Below, one piece after another: positions 36,684 through 48,277 of a stretch of DNA of 64,000 nucleotides. Both the position numbers and the translations under genes were made by a program. Position 1 is the stretch's first letter. Each line of letters opens with the position of its first letter. The notes beneath the pieces are model-generated. The model searched no databases and was not told the DNA's origin. It was given only the letters and a program-made list of their open reading frames with translations. This DNA is from Solen grandis. Taxonomy: Eukaryota > Mollusca > Bivalvia > Adapedonta > Solenidae. The stretch is taken from positions 55,510,169-55,574,168 of the forward strand of contig CM037783.1 in the NCBI GenBank assembly GCA_021229015.1. Direction: 5' to 3'.

Positions 36684-38731
36684 CTGTAATAAGATTATCA
36701 AAATGATTGTTATTGTAAGCTCTATGTTTACCTCAATTTTCTTTTCCCATATCAGTTTCCACATGGTGTTCCTATTGCATTGATTTATTATTGTATTATT
36801 GAAACAAAGCAGTACTTATAATGATGATTCATTACTGGTCATTACGCCTTTCCTAAAATAGAAAACAATTCCGATAAGTCGTAAAAATGTTTTTGTTCCA
36901 TCTTTAAGCATTGCTTTCATGAAAACAATACTAGAATGATTAAAATAAAATACAGTCCTGCTCCTCATACTCTGTAAACAGTGATGAATCCCCATTCCAT
37001 GTATGTTTGTTAGTATTTTAACGGATTTTATCATATCCAAAATCCAGTTCTATGAAGCAAGATAATAAAAGTGGTAAATGACTTGTATTTCAACATTTGA
37101 ATTTTGAAAATATAGAAATAAATTTTATCCTTAAATATCTTTTTATTCTGGAATAAACTGAATACCTGTTTTAAATGTATATAAGTACTATATTTATATG
37201 AGTATATGAAGGACATAGTTTTCATGTTTAATCTTACAGATACATAAACATATTTGCAATTTTGAAATGTAAAAACGTTATTGTCTCATTTGGTAAACCT
37301 TGCATTTTTACACAAGACCAATGTTATCGAAAACAATAAACGAAACTTAAGTATGTTTCATGCCCAGACTCGAAAAAATGGCCTTTAATGTAGATTTTAA
37401 TTACGTTTAAGCTTGAGATTGTACTTAGGAATTTCGAGACTTATACGCCTGATAAGAACTTACAATCAACCATTTTCACGTTTAATATATTGCACCTTTC
37501 AAACATAAAACCGAGCCCAGTTCATTAACAAATCATACAGAATAGCGTTGGCTTTTGTAGCTACATGTATTGTGATTTTTCCTTCAGTACTACAATGGTG
37601 TATTTCATATTTGATATTGATAAATGGGTGTTCTATTATTTTAAGCTTACACGTTGCATTGTTTAAAAGAAATTTTTATCATATATAAATACTGAATACT
37701 TCATTGTCCTTTCCTTATTCAATCATATATGAATTTCATCATTATAAGGATGTGTCATTACATTTACCATTTTCATTTTAAATTTAAAAAAGGAATGCAT
37801 GTCTTTAAATACATACATATAAATATGAAGAAGTTCACTATATTTTGTCCAAATCATAAACTGTGAAGTATTTTACATTATTTAATTCGCGAAGGACACT
37901 GAAAATAAATCAAACAAACCTAATCTTAAATACTGCCATCGAGTGTATTTGAATACGCAATTGAATGGTCAATAAATCGTTATTTTGCAGTTAATTTTAT
38001 AATAAACATGTCGTTATATCATGTTTCAAGGACTTTCAAATCATTATCGAAGAGATGAAATAGCGAAAAAGAAATAAATATCTATTATCTCTCTTGTAAT
38101 CAAGTATACAGAGCCCAACTCGAACAGGGGGTCATGAAAACTATGGCCTTGATTAGTTATTTTGCTCATAAAAATAAGATAAAACTGAAAATGAAAATGG
38201 TAGATTTTGTGGGATAGGTAAAGAAAATCAAATATGTATAATATGTAATCAAAATGCTGTGGAATCCGGCTAACACATTTAATTGTGTTGTTATGTTATT
38301 CATGATTTCCGAATATATCATAATATAAACTAAGCTTTATCAGATGTTAAAACTAAACACGATACGCAAAATAACAAAAACTTTATCTGATTACCTAAAG
38401 TAAGGACAGGGAAAACTTACAGATATACTTACTTCTTAATTTTTTTTACTTCGAACATTAATTTATTGCAAGCTTACTTGATAAATGTAACATATATTTT
38501 TGTAATTTGCATTGTTCTTAGAGTTAGTTAAAACATATTTTATTCAAAGGTTTTCACAGGAATATCATAACAAATACAAAGTCACTAGGAAAAAGTTGAA
38601 ATCCTTAGCCAACCTTTTAAAACTTTTTCCATGACAATGGAATTTACAACAGTAAAATACAAGTTGCTTTAATATTAAAGTACTCCAAAAAAAGATTCGT
38701 TGATTTAATTTGCATGTGCATTTTTACTATG

Positions 38732-38732
38732 C

Positions 38733-38779
<47 letters not shown>
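38732..38779. repeat. (GTT)n microsatellite, 48 bp
   Basis: Sixteen uninterrupted TTG/GTT triplets inside the minus-strand gene's intron. Confidence 0.97.
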
Positions 38780-38780
<1 letters not shown>

Positions 38781-39159
38781 TGGCGACAAAGAGTGTAATA
38801 TTTATTGTAAATGTCCAAAGGCAGACTGTCGAATCGGTAATTTAGAAATGTAAAACGTCTCAACGAGAAGAGAAACTTAATCATTAGACAACCAAAAATA
38901 ACGCATACGATGACGATTGAGAGTCAAAACCAGTACAAAAATGTATGTTTGGGGGGTTTCTATATAAAAAACTTTCCGTGTACATATAGGGATATAGAAA
39001 TATTATTTTCAGTGTAAGATTATGGTACATTCATGAGTGGAGAATATTAACACTCCACAACAAAGAGTGAAGTATATGACAATTTTTCAATGGGATATTT
39101 TATACTATTTATTTCAAGTTTTTGGCACTGTTTCTGTCTTATTTTACGCTTGAAATCTA

Positions 39160-39300
39160 ACACCCTTCGTATAAATGCAAGGCTCTAGTTAATTCATTTC
39201 GAAAGAACGCAAGACCCTAATCAAATAAATTTCGAAAGAACACAAAACTATAAAACAAAGCATTTCGTAAGAACGCAAAATTCTAAAAGGGATGGCAAGT
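39160..39300. repeat. Short degenerate tandem repeat, period about 33 bp
   Basis: CATTTCGAAAGAACGCAAGA at 39,195, AATTTCGAAAGAACACAAAA at 39,229 and CATTTCGTAAGAACGCAAAA at 39,261 are successive units. Each continues with a CTAA-rich linker. A more diverged unit (CCTTCGTATAAATGCAAGG) lies just before, near 39,163. Confidence 0.75.
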
Positions 39301-40342
39301 AAATAAAAATTACTTAAACACGTTTGAACACGGGTGAAGATAACGTGACATTCTCTTACACTTACATTAGAGTATTCAAATACTTGCGCCTCTCGTGCTT
39401 ATCAAACTAAAAGTCATTCATTTTAATGATCCCAAACATCAGAATGAAATATTTATCAAGCTCTTGAAAGTTTACAATGCACTATTGACATTTCATGACA
39501 ACGTGCCTTTCATCTCTTTCTGAACATGTCATATTTTTGTTGAGATTAAGGTCTGGTATAAAAAAGGATATATTCACAGTATATGAAATATAAGTGACTA
39601 ATGTACGAGTGTACATACGACATGGAACATTGTACGTAATGGTAATGTCTTTTGTGTATGTTTCATCTATGTCTATAAACAAGAATATGTCTATATTCCT
39701 TGGGACATATGTGTCACCTGTTTAAAGAAGTATGACTGACATAGTGTGACAGACAGGCAGAAAAGGGGGAATAACTAAAAATAATAAATACCATAGTTAT
39801 GGACCTTGTGCATTGCTCTTGTCAAAGTCTTTCCATAAATGAAATTACATTTCAATAGCATAAGTCGAGCAGGAATTATTGCGAGATAAAGAAGAACAGA
39901 CAGACGACGGAAAAAGTTGTTCCTATGTTTCACCTATGCTGATAGCAGGTGAACAAAAATCCAAGCATGTATGTAGGGTATTTCTATCTCATTAAGTCAG
40001 TTGATCAATGTTTTAAATATTTGTAAAAGTAAAAAGAGAGCAGACAAAATATATTAACATTATGCAAATATTTTCTAGAACAAACAAAACTGGATTACTT
40101 CGAAGTCTGATCCCACGGTTAAACAATACATGCCAGTTTCCAATAGTAACAAACATGTCATTTGAGGGGGAGGGGGTCATTTTCGCTATCATTGTAAACA
40201 GGAAAGAGTGTACTTGAGTTTTTGGCAGTTTAATAAACATCTCGTTCAGAAAAAATGAATAGGTTTTATTTGATAACTAAACTATGTATATGAGTTACAA
40301 TAATTATCAATTATTTAAAATATAATATCGTGTATTAAAAAA

Positions 40343-40343
40343 G

Positions 40344-40426
<83 letters not shown>
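40343..40426. repeat. (GTT)28 microsatellite, 84 bp
   Basis: Twenty-eight perfect GTT triplets within the intron, about 210 bp from the exon at 40,635. On the minus strand it reads AAC, so it gives a spurious poly-Asn open frame. Confidence 0.98.
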
Positions 40427-40634
40427 AAATTCAAAGTTTCGAAGTAATGTTAATTTGCTTCTGTTAGCAGCCATACAGGCCAATAAACATAATACATAAA
40501 TGGCGGTTAATGAAAGGTTTGACTGAATAAGTTTAAAGAGAAGTATTAAGAGAGCTAAGTCGTCTAAGGATATGCATGTGCACATGTCTTACACAAATTG
40601 CTCATGAAATAAGCATAATTAGATAGCTATATAC

Positions 40635-40931
40635 CATAGGCTGTCCGGTAATTGGAGGTTTCATGTCTTGCTCGATTTCCGGTGGCTTGGCATTCTCGCG
40701 CCGTTTGCTTGGAGGTGTGGGCTTAATGAATATCATTTCCTCTGAGTGAACTAATCTTCTGGCAAACGTAGCCGTTACACTCGAATTTCCCAGATATGGT
40801 CTGTTGTTTACAAACTCAAGAGGCGCCATAATGCCAAAGTACTGTGCCTGGTCTTTAATTTTCATCGTCTGAGCGAAACTCTGACTTAGAATTTGCCCCT
40901 CACCTACAGTTTTCACGCAAACTAAGTCCAA
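40635..40931 (-). CDS. Upstream exon of the minus-strand gene (5' boundary uncertain)
   Basis: The 3' end is firm: CAGCCTATG|GTATAT, phase 0, which matches the phase-0 acceptor of the exon at 36,683. The coding part includes QAQYFGIMAPLEFVNN, FARRLVHSEEMIFIKP and a Pro/Lys-rich end (TPPSKRRENAKPPEIEQD). The frame stays open up to about 40,970, where a TAA closes it. The true 5' edge could be one of several AG sites, or translation could start at the ATG beginning MKIKDQ near 40,865. No Met is present at 40,931 itself (the codon there is TTG). Family not recognised. Confidence 0.65.
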
Positions 40932-43900
40932 AATGCTTCTTCCGCTTTCACACTTTGTGGAATTTAGCCTTTACTTTAGTGAGTTTACTAAATTCACAAG
41001 TAAATTAAGTCCGACATGTGCCTTGTGCTTTACATTCTTTGGAAGTAAGCTCTCACTTAGTGAATTCTCACATTTATAACGTTAGAAATAAGATGTGTAC
41101 TTTCATACGGTATTGTCAATTTTTTTACTTGGCAATCCTAGTCTTCCATAATTATTTGTACCACGTAAACCGGTATGTGAATACACATCGTATATAAACC
41201 ACTTCCTTTGCATTTATGAAACTGAAAGAGACCAAAGGATATACAGAAACAGGCAATATGTTAGTACCAATATCATATATTCCAGTACGGTAGTTCAATA
41301 TGTAAATGTGTGTTCCATTACAACTCTCAGGTGGACTGTTACTCCGGATGATACTTCTCTAGGGTATTGTATTAATTTATAACCATCGATACATTCCCTA
41401 TAAATTCAATTTACCTATAAATATAACATTATCTCAATTAATACACTACAGCAAATTCAAAAACCATTCGAATGGCAACGAGAATCTCGATTTTTTTTTT
41501 TTTTTTTTGCCCTTTTCACATCTAGAGATAGGACACGAAAACGATGCTACATTTAATTCCATTCATAAACACAATATTTGCATGTTGCTTTTTTCATTTC
41601 AACTGGAATATCCCTAAGTATCCAATAACAACTCCAACTTCATTCAACTTGCACAATTTATCGAAAACACATTCCTCTAGATATTTTCTAATAACTAAAA
41701 CAGGTTCATTAAGCTACAACACTGACAGCCATGCCCTCGTCTTGATAGTTTTACTTTCATGTGTAAAAAATAACTCCAAATTTCGATGTCAAGACTCCCC
41801 GAAATAAATATTGATCTTTCGCCCAATCGTGTCGTAAGACTCTTTTCAGAGTAGGCCAGCAGCCATTGTACAGCAAAGCAGGTATTCTTTCGCGACTTTG
41901 TGTATCAATTCAATTAAATCGTCACTCTTGTCAATAGGTTGTTTGGATCCAGTCATTTCGTTTAATCACAATGGTACAATATCGCTAGGAAAGTGCACCC
42001 TTAAGTATTTAAGATACACCAAGACGTTCCATATGTAAATAATACAAGACCATTTAGAACACCGTTTGCAAAAGCCATACAGCTTATATCATTCCCCCTG
42101 TATACGTATAAAATGCAAAATACAAGCAGATTGTGTCATTCCAAATAGATAAACCATGTCCGTAACGATATAATCCAATTATAGATATGCTTAAACAGCT
42201 AGTATTTCTATCCCTCTATAAGCAAATTACACTTCTGATCGTGACAGAGACAACTCTATTGGTATACGTACGACAGCATGTGTTTTGATAAAGGTCCACT
42301 TAATCTATTAAAGCTCAATCATTACATGTAATCTCTCTTCAATCATGTCTATGAATCGACATTACCTAACGAAGTAAGCTTGTCAAAACTGCAAGCCATC
42401 TAATACAATGGCTGAACTTCTGAAATTTTGAGCCCTTTATTTGAGTATTTTCAAACAATTTTACTGCAGAAAAAATACTAGATTAGACGCTAAGATAGAA
42501 ATGCTAGCTTAACACAAATCCTCAGCGAAAACATTACATACCTCCCCAAACCCCCAGAAGCGTATTTTTTATTAAACGACTTGAAGCAATTGAAAGTTGT
42601 CAGAGAACTTATTTCTTTCAATGTTTTTCCTCTAACCTGATCGGTTTAGAGAAAATGTAATTTTAAATCTACGAAAAGGTTTATGGCACTATAAAGATAC
42701 AACAAACAAAGACTAAACATTTTTAAGTTTAAATTCATTTGTAGAAGATATACGTATGTGTATTTTAAACATTTATCAGACCTTTATATCATCATACGAG
42801 TATAATATAAAAGTCCCTATAGGAAGCTTCTAGGAAAACATATATATTTCAGAACTATATGATCAATAGTTTGATATCTGAAAACGTCTTCTTTCAAAAA
42901 TATTTTGAATACAGATTCTAAATCTCTCAAGGATAGAATTCCTTTTATACTTTAATTGTATACTGTCAATCCCCGTTGAGCAGAGGGCAGCCCTGAATGC
43001 ATACAACTTATTTAAATAACCCAAATGACAATTGTCGTTGTAAATCTCAGATTAAATTATCGTAAAGAATTAAATGCTCGTTCGTATTGTATTCTGCTTA
43101 ATACATTCAAGTTCATAATAAATGAAGATTCATCAATTATCAACTCAATACGACACCGATTGTGGTATAACAAACTAGAAATCTGAAAGAACGAACGCCC
43201 AAAATGTCTTTCCCTTAACATAACCAATATACCCTTTCAAATGAACGCTTTCTTGCTTGTAAGACAGTCTGCTTTCATTTTTTGTTTGGATATCCGGCAT
43301 GAATGTGCCAATGGCACATTTTAATTTTACCTTCCTACGTGAAATATAAAGTCAATATAGAAAAACTCATAATTACTAAATTGTTACAATTTAAACAAAC
43401 AAAAACATAGCATGTGGTTGCTTTTGAATCCAATCGCACTACATTGCCCGATTCAAAATTATCATACAACCAAAGTTTAGTATAAAGAACACAAACAATC
43501 CAAGAAACGCGCCAAAAGTGAAACTGAAGAAGAAACAGTTATTAGAATACACTCCAAATAATGAACTAGGGTATATTAACAGGACTGACGTTTCTACATA
43601 TTTAAGAATTTGAATATTACTTAGCGCTACTTCGGACCAGAGAAAATATTGGACGGAAAAACACACAAAAATGCCTCGGATAGTTAAGTTGTTGTTAATT
43701 AATTTATTTTGGTACAAAGCTAAATACAATTCATATATGTCACATACTTCTAAGTCTAATTTTAGAAAACATCTGCAAAAGCCTGAATGAAATTTGTGAG
43801 AATGTCTTTTACCTAATTGCTCATCAATTACGAGTTATACCAAAGTAGTAAAGGATTCTAATAGACTATCGAACCACAGATCACTCTTATGATTCATGCA

Positions 43901-46383
43901 TATTTAATGACTTGTCTTCGAGGTTTAAATCAAACAACATTCAGTTGGAAAATGAATTGTATACCAAAATGTATTCGCACAAGTTCAATGAAGATCAACA
44001 ACCTGTTTATGTAGCTTTAGAGGATGAATACAATGAATTTGATATCCCGGGGAGTGAAAACTGGCCTTAAATTTTATATGTCATTGATATACACCGACAT
44101 TAAACTAGACATAATTGTCCAGGAAAGAGGTAAATCAATGGCGCCGACTCCTGTGTGTGGAAGATGAAGGAATTGTACCACTATAATAAACCACCGTGGA
44201 CACAAAACAGAACTCCGTGATCAACAGCCTTCTTTCCTGACGACAAACATGTTCAAAGACACCCTGAATCAATTATTTAGAGGTCAATGGTCACAGTTTT
44301 TCTCTTTGCAGCTCCAAATCACAAGCGTTTTAACTAGAGGTCATGAGCATTGGTGTAGTATACACTTGTTATGCAAAATGCTCTGGTTTGCTTATTTAAG
44401 AGAATCTACAAATGTCAGTGTTGAAGTTATATTCGAACAAGAACTAACAGTTAAAGCTCACAAACAAATAAACAAATGAATTCAATACAAACGATATAGA
44501 ATATGAACACAATTTAGCCAAAAGTATCCTTGCTTTTTGTGTGTTGTTGTTATTGTTGTTGTTACTGTTGTTTTTGTTTTCAAGGTGGAAGTTTGTCAAA
44601 ATTAACACGCATTCAGTTACAAAGAACGTCCATCCCTTGATTATTGTTATATCCTATATCAAAACCCAAACTTTAAATTTCAAAAGAATTTTTAATAGAC
44701 AAAAAATGTAATCAGAAGAAGCGCGTTAAAAATGATTTAAAAATACAAAATCCTGTATATACGCTTTCAAAATTGTCAACGGAATAAGAATACAACCAAC
44801 ACATGGTTCTCTTATCTGTCTTTGGTCAAAACAAACAGGATAGAAATATAAAAATTTGAATAATTGTAAATGTTAGATATGGCAACGTCATACGGACGGC
44901 AAATAACCACGTAACAATTTGTTTATTCATGTAATAATTATTTCAGTTGTAAAGACGAAGTCCAATCGTCCACTTGAGTGTCTGAGGAAAACAAGTAGTG
45001 GGTCTTGTTTCATAAATGTTTTTACAAACGCAGTAATGATTTCTAAATAAACATTCATTTGCAATTTCGAAATTCATTCAATCGGAAATCCTTGCAACAA
45101 TAATTTACCAAGCCAAGCTATCCTTGTCATCGAATTATGGAGGATTTCAGTGGAACAGTTTATACATAAATATCTATTAATTTCCATACAGTAAATCATT
45201 AAGCGACCTCACAGGGAATGGAGCAAATGTTTAATCAATAAATTACTGTACTGGCGTACTTGTTTTTCGTCAATTATATGATATATGCATACTTCATGGC
45301 TTACCCGGGCGCCAAGTACTGACCCAACCCGGGGACCGTCGTGGGGGGGGGGGGGGATTAGTATATATTTTAAGAACTCGTTTCGAAATCGACGTAAAAA
45401 TAAATATATAGTTGAAACTCACTTAGCGGGCACCTCATTAATATGGGCTTATTTGTATTGCAGCCAAAATTTGCTACATGAAAGTTTAAACTAAGGATTC
45501 ATAATGAACGTTTGTACTAATGTATCTGGATTACAGGGGGAAAAAATGATGAATGATGAGCATGATACTTTGAAACTTCTTTGAAAACCTTTCTTTATAA
45601 ACAAACATCTGAAAGTAACAACATATACTTTCAGTCGTAAATGTTTCAAAAACCTTTTGATATTTATGCAAAAACATGAATCGAACGCGTGGACAAAGTT
45701 CAAAAATCTGAAAATACTGCAATGTGTCATTCTGTCGACAATGAAACCTTTACTATAACATTATAGTAGCAAACTTCATGTGTTACAAACGCTCATATGC
45801 CATTTAGCAAAACTAAACCAGTTATCAAATAAAGAATATATCAAACCTGAAATATCAAGACCTGAAAACCATTTTACTTGTCTAAAAACGATGTTGATCA
45901 TAATAAATAAATCATAAAAAGTCAGTAAACCTAGTCTGTATGTGAGAACTTTGAAACCGGGGCATTATTCTTAAAAACTTTAGAGAAAGACATGTGCCTC
46001 TCATTCGTACCCTTCACATATAGCCACCATATCCCTTTGCACAACGGTTAACGTGAATAGACAAAATAATTAATTTAAATCTTGAATTAAATAAGAATGA
46101 TTTAGGCTAAACTGGTTCTTACTGCTTCGAAAAGACTAATATCGTATAAAGGTTGCAAATATCCAAGACGGAAGGACAAGTAGCAACATATTTCGCCATG
46201 AAAATGACTTAAAAGCTATTAAATCTAAGTTATGTTTGCCGGAAAGAAAGAGCCGAAACCAAACAATCATGTTTGCCCTTAATATTAGCATGTATTAATA
46301 TGTATTAATATTGTTGACGCTTTACGGCACCGTCGTGCTTATAATTTGCTCGTACTTTTAACCTGATGTTAATTGTACTTTAA
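40932..46383. other. No further gene seen
   Basis: May include 5' exons or UTR of the minus-strand gene that I could not identify. Small frames (for example 43,439-43,729 minus) are hydrophobic AT noise. There is a poly-T run at about 41,491-41,508, an imperfect GTT run near 44,540-44,580 and a G13 run near 45,341. Confidence 0.4.
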
Positions 46384-46618
46384 CCCTTTCTCTCATATAG
46401 ACTCATTTTGACTCACTCAAAAGGTATCACATAAAGCCTGATCTGCAGAAAACCACAGTTAAACCTTACCAAATTTAATTATAAAGTCCTCATTTTCAAG
46501 ACCACTGAGGAGCAGCGAACAGCATAAAACCTGATCAGCCTGCGAGTTACTCGCAGGCTGATCTGGTTTTATGCTGTTCGCATAGGTCTTTTCATGGTTT
46601 CCTCTATGAGGGAAAGGG
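46384..46618. mobile_element. piggyBac-like MITE with internal palindrome
   Basis: A 235-bp element lies between TTAA (46,380-46,383) and TTAA (46,619-46,622). Its ends are inverted: left CCCTTTCTCTCATATAGA, right (reverse complement) CCCTTTCCCTCATAGAGG, with 15 of 18 positions matching. A TTAA target duplication with CCC-starting termini is the hallmark of piggyBac-type transposons. No transposase is encoded. Inside, 46,515-46,581 is a nearly perfect 67-bp palindrome (arms GCGAACAGCATAAAACCTGA...), and a third partial arm (CATAAAGCCTGATCTGCAG) lies at about 46,430. Confidence 0.75.
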
Positions 46619-48277
46619 TTAAACCATTTGGAACAGTAGTTGAAATAGCAGAAAAAAAATAGAAGTAGTAATTACAATGATAACTAATCAAAAGGTCGAT
46701 CAGTTTATCAGAATTAGCAAAATAATGATGGAAGAAATAAAACATATAAAGATATAGAAGGAAGCACAGAGCTATTATGAATTGAAAAACTGCCAACATA
46801 TTTGTATCTGAGAATTTTTATTCTGACGCATGTAGAAATCCGTCACATGATCGATAATGTCAGTAATATGACACGGTTAATACAGAAACTTTTTTTTCAA
46901 GCATGACATTTCACTACCATATTAAACAGATACATTTTGTACTTTCCTGATTCTTTTATCTAATTTCCTTTTTATTTTCCGGGTGAAGATAAAGGTAGAA
47001 TTATACATGACATCATGAGACAAGAGAGAGAGAGAGAGAAAGAGAGATAGATTTTCAATCAGTTTTTATCTTAAAAACCGAAATGTCATCGCGCGGTACA
47101 GCCAACCCCTTAAACCAACCAGACCCCGGTCAAAGCACTGAAAACACATGAACATCAATTTTGACAGACCAATGTCCGATACAATCCACAAAATATCAAA
47201 ACTAGTCTCACATCCTCACAAAGAAACATTCACTGCCGAATTCACCAACACTTTAACTAGTAATAACCGAAACGCTGCAGATGGGTTGACCAAATACTTC
47301 GACTTGTAAACAAACTACACCAATTAAACAAACACCGTGAGTGTTTACTTTTTAGAATAATTTACAGTATCCCTCATAATAAGATCGAACGCTCTTCAAC
47401 ATAGAGTTCCCGTTCTGTTTAAATACTTATTTGTACTGTTGAGTCTGAAATTTCGAGTAAGTCCTTAACAATAACGAGATCAAATAAGTCATTGTTTGAA
47501 AGCCAGAGGAACGGAGAAGGTTGAGGAAAAGTTCGTCATTAGTGATATTACTAAGTACACATCCTATGTTTAGATATATAGGATGCTTATATATTTAAGG
47601 ATTGTAGTTTTAAATGTATTGTTATTATCACTATAAGTATCATCATCATCGTCACTATTATCAAAATAGTCACTACCATCACCATTAGTAGAAGTAGCAA
47701 AGTTGCCATAAATATATTCATTATTTTGTATTGCTTGCTGCCAGATTTTTTTCTCGTTTTTTTTTTTTTTTTTTTATCACTGCAATACGAAACTTTTTAC
47801 TAATTAACCCCCGATGATATATAAGCCAGCCTTTCCGTGAATTTACGATCGTTATATCAGTAATGAGTCCTTTTCCAACCAATTTAGGTACCACGGCCAT
47901 TATTTAATGACAACACAAATATTATCTGAGGACTACAATTCCGCACAATGATAACATAAACAGCAGCAAATATAGCCAACTAACCGTGCTACAGATAACA
48001 AGAGCTTCGCAGTACGAGAAATCAATTGATATCGAAAGTTGGCAATCTACATATATGGGTTTGTTAGTCGATAGGTATGAGGTCACAGTGTGAGATACAG
48101 GGTTGGTGTACATGCTGACACTAATTATCGACATAGCTGCTGATAAGCCTGTTTGGTTAAGTTTTGATACATGAATGTATCGGGGGACGTGCGACTACAG
48201 GTGGCTGGCAGTCACTGTGCGAATAAACTAAACGAATGGACGTGTTTTTAATAAGATTTCGCGATTATTGGTAAATC
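46619..48277. other. Intergenic sequence upstream of the first FABP gene
   Basis: It contains a (GA)n run near 47,022-47,047, an ATC/ATT triplet-rich patch around 47,625-47,690 and a poly-T run near 47,757-47,776. The FABP promoter should lie at the right end. I see no obvious TATA box. Confidence 0.4.

Larger units (their letters stand above)
36684..40634 (-). other. Intron of the minus-strand gene
   Basis: It runs between donor ATG|GTATAT (next to 40,635) and acceptor CTTATTACAG (next to 36,683), phase 0 on both sides. It contains two GTT microsatellites and the roughly 33-bp tandem repeat at 39.16-39.3 kb. An element-like segment at 39,707-39,956 starts GTCACCTG and ends with the imperfect hairpin CACCTATGCTGATAGCAGGTG. 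Confidence 0.65.

Noticed and set aside
36447..36783. Plus-strand frames of 74-80 codons
   Set aside because: Antisense shadow of the minus-strand exon at 36,520-36,683.
40307..40585. Open frame with a poly-Asn run
   Set aside because: It is the translated GTT/AAC microsatellite inside an intron.
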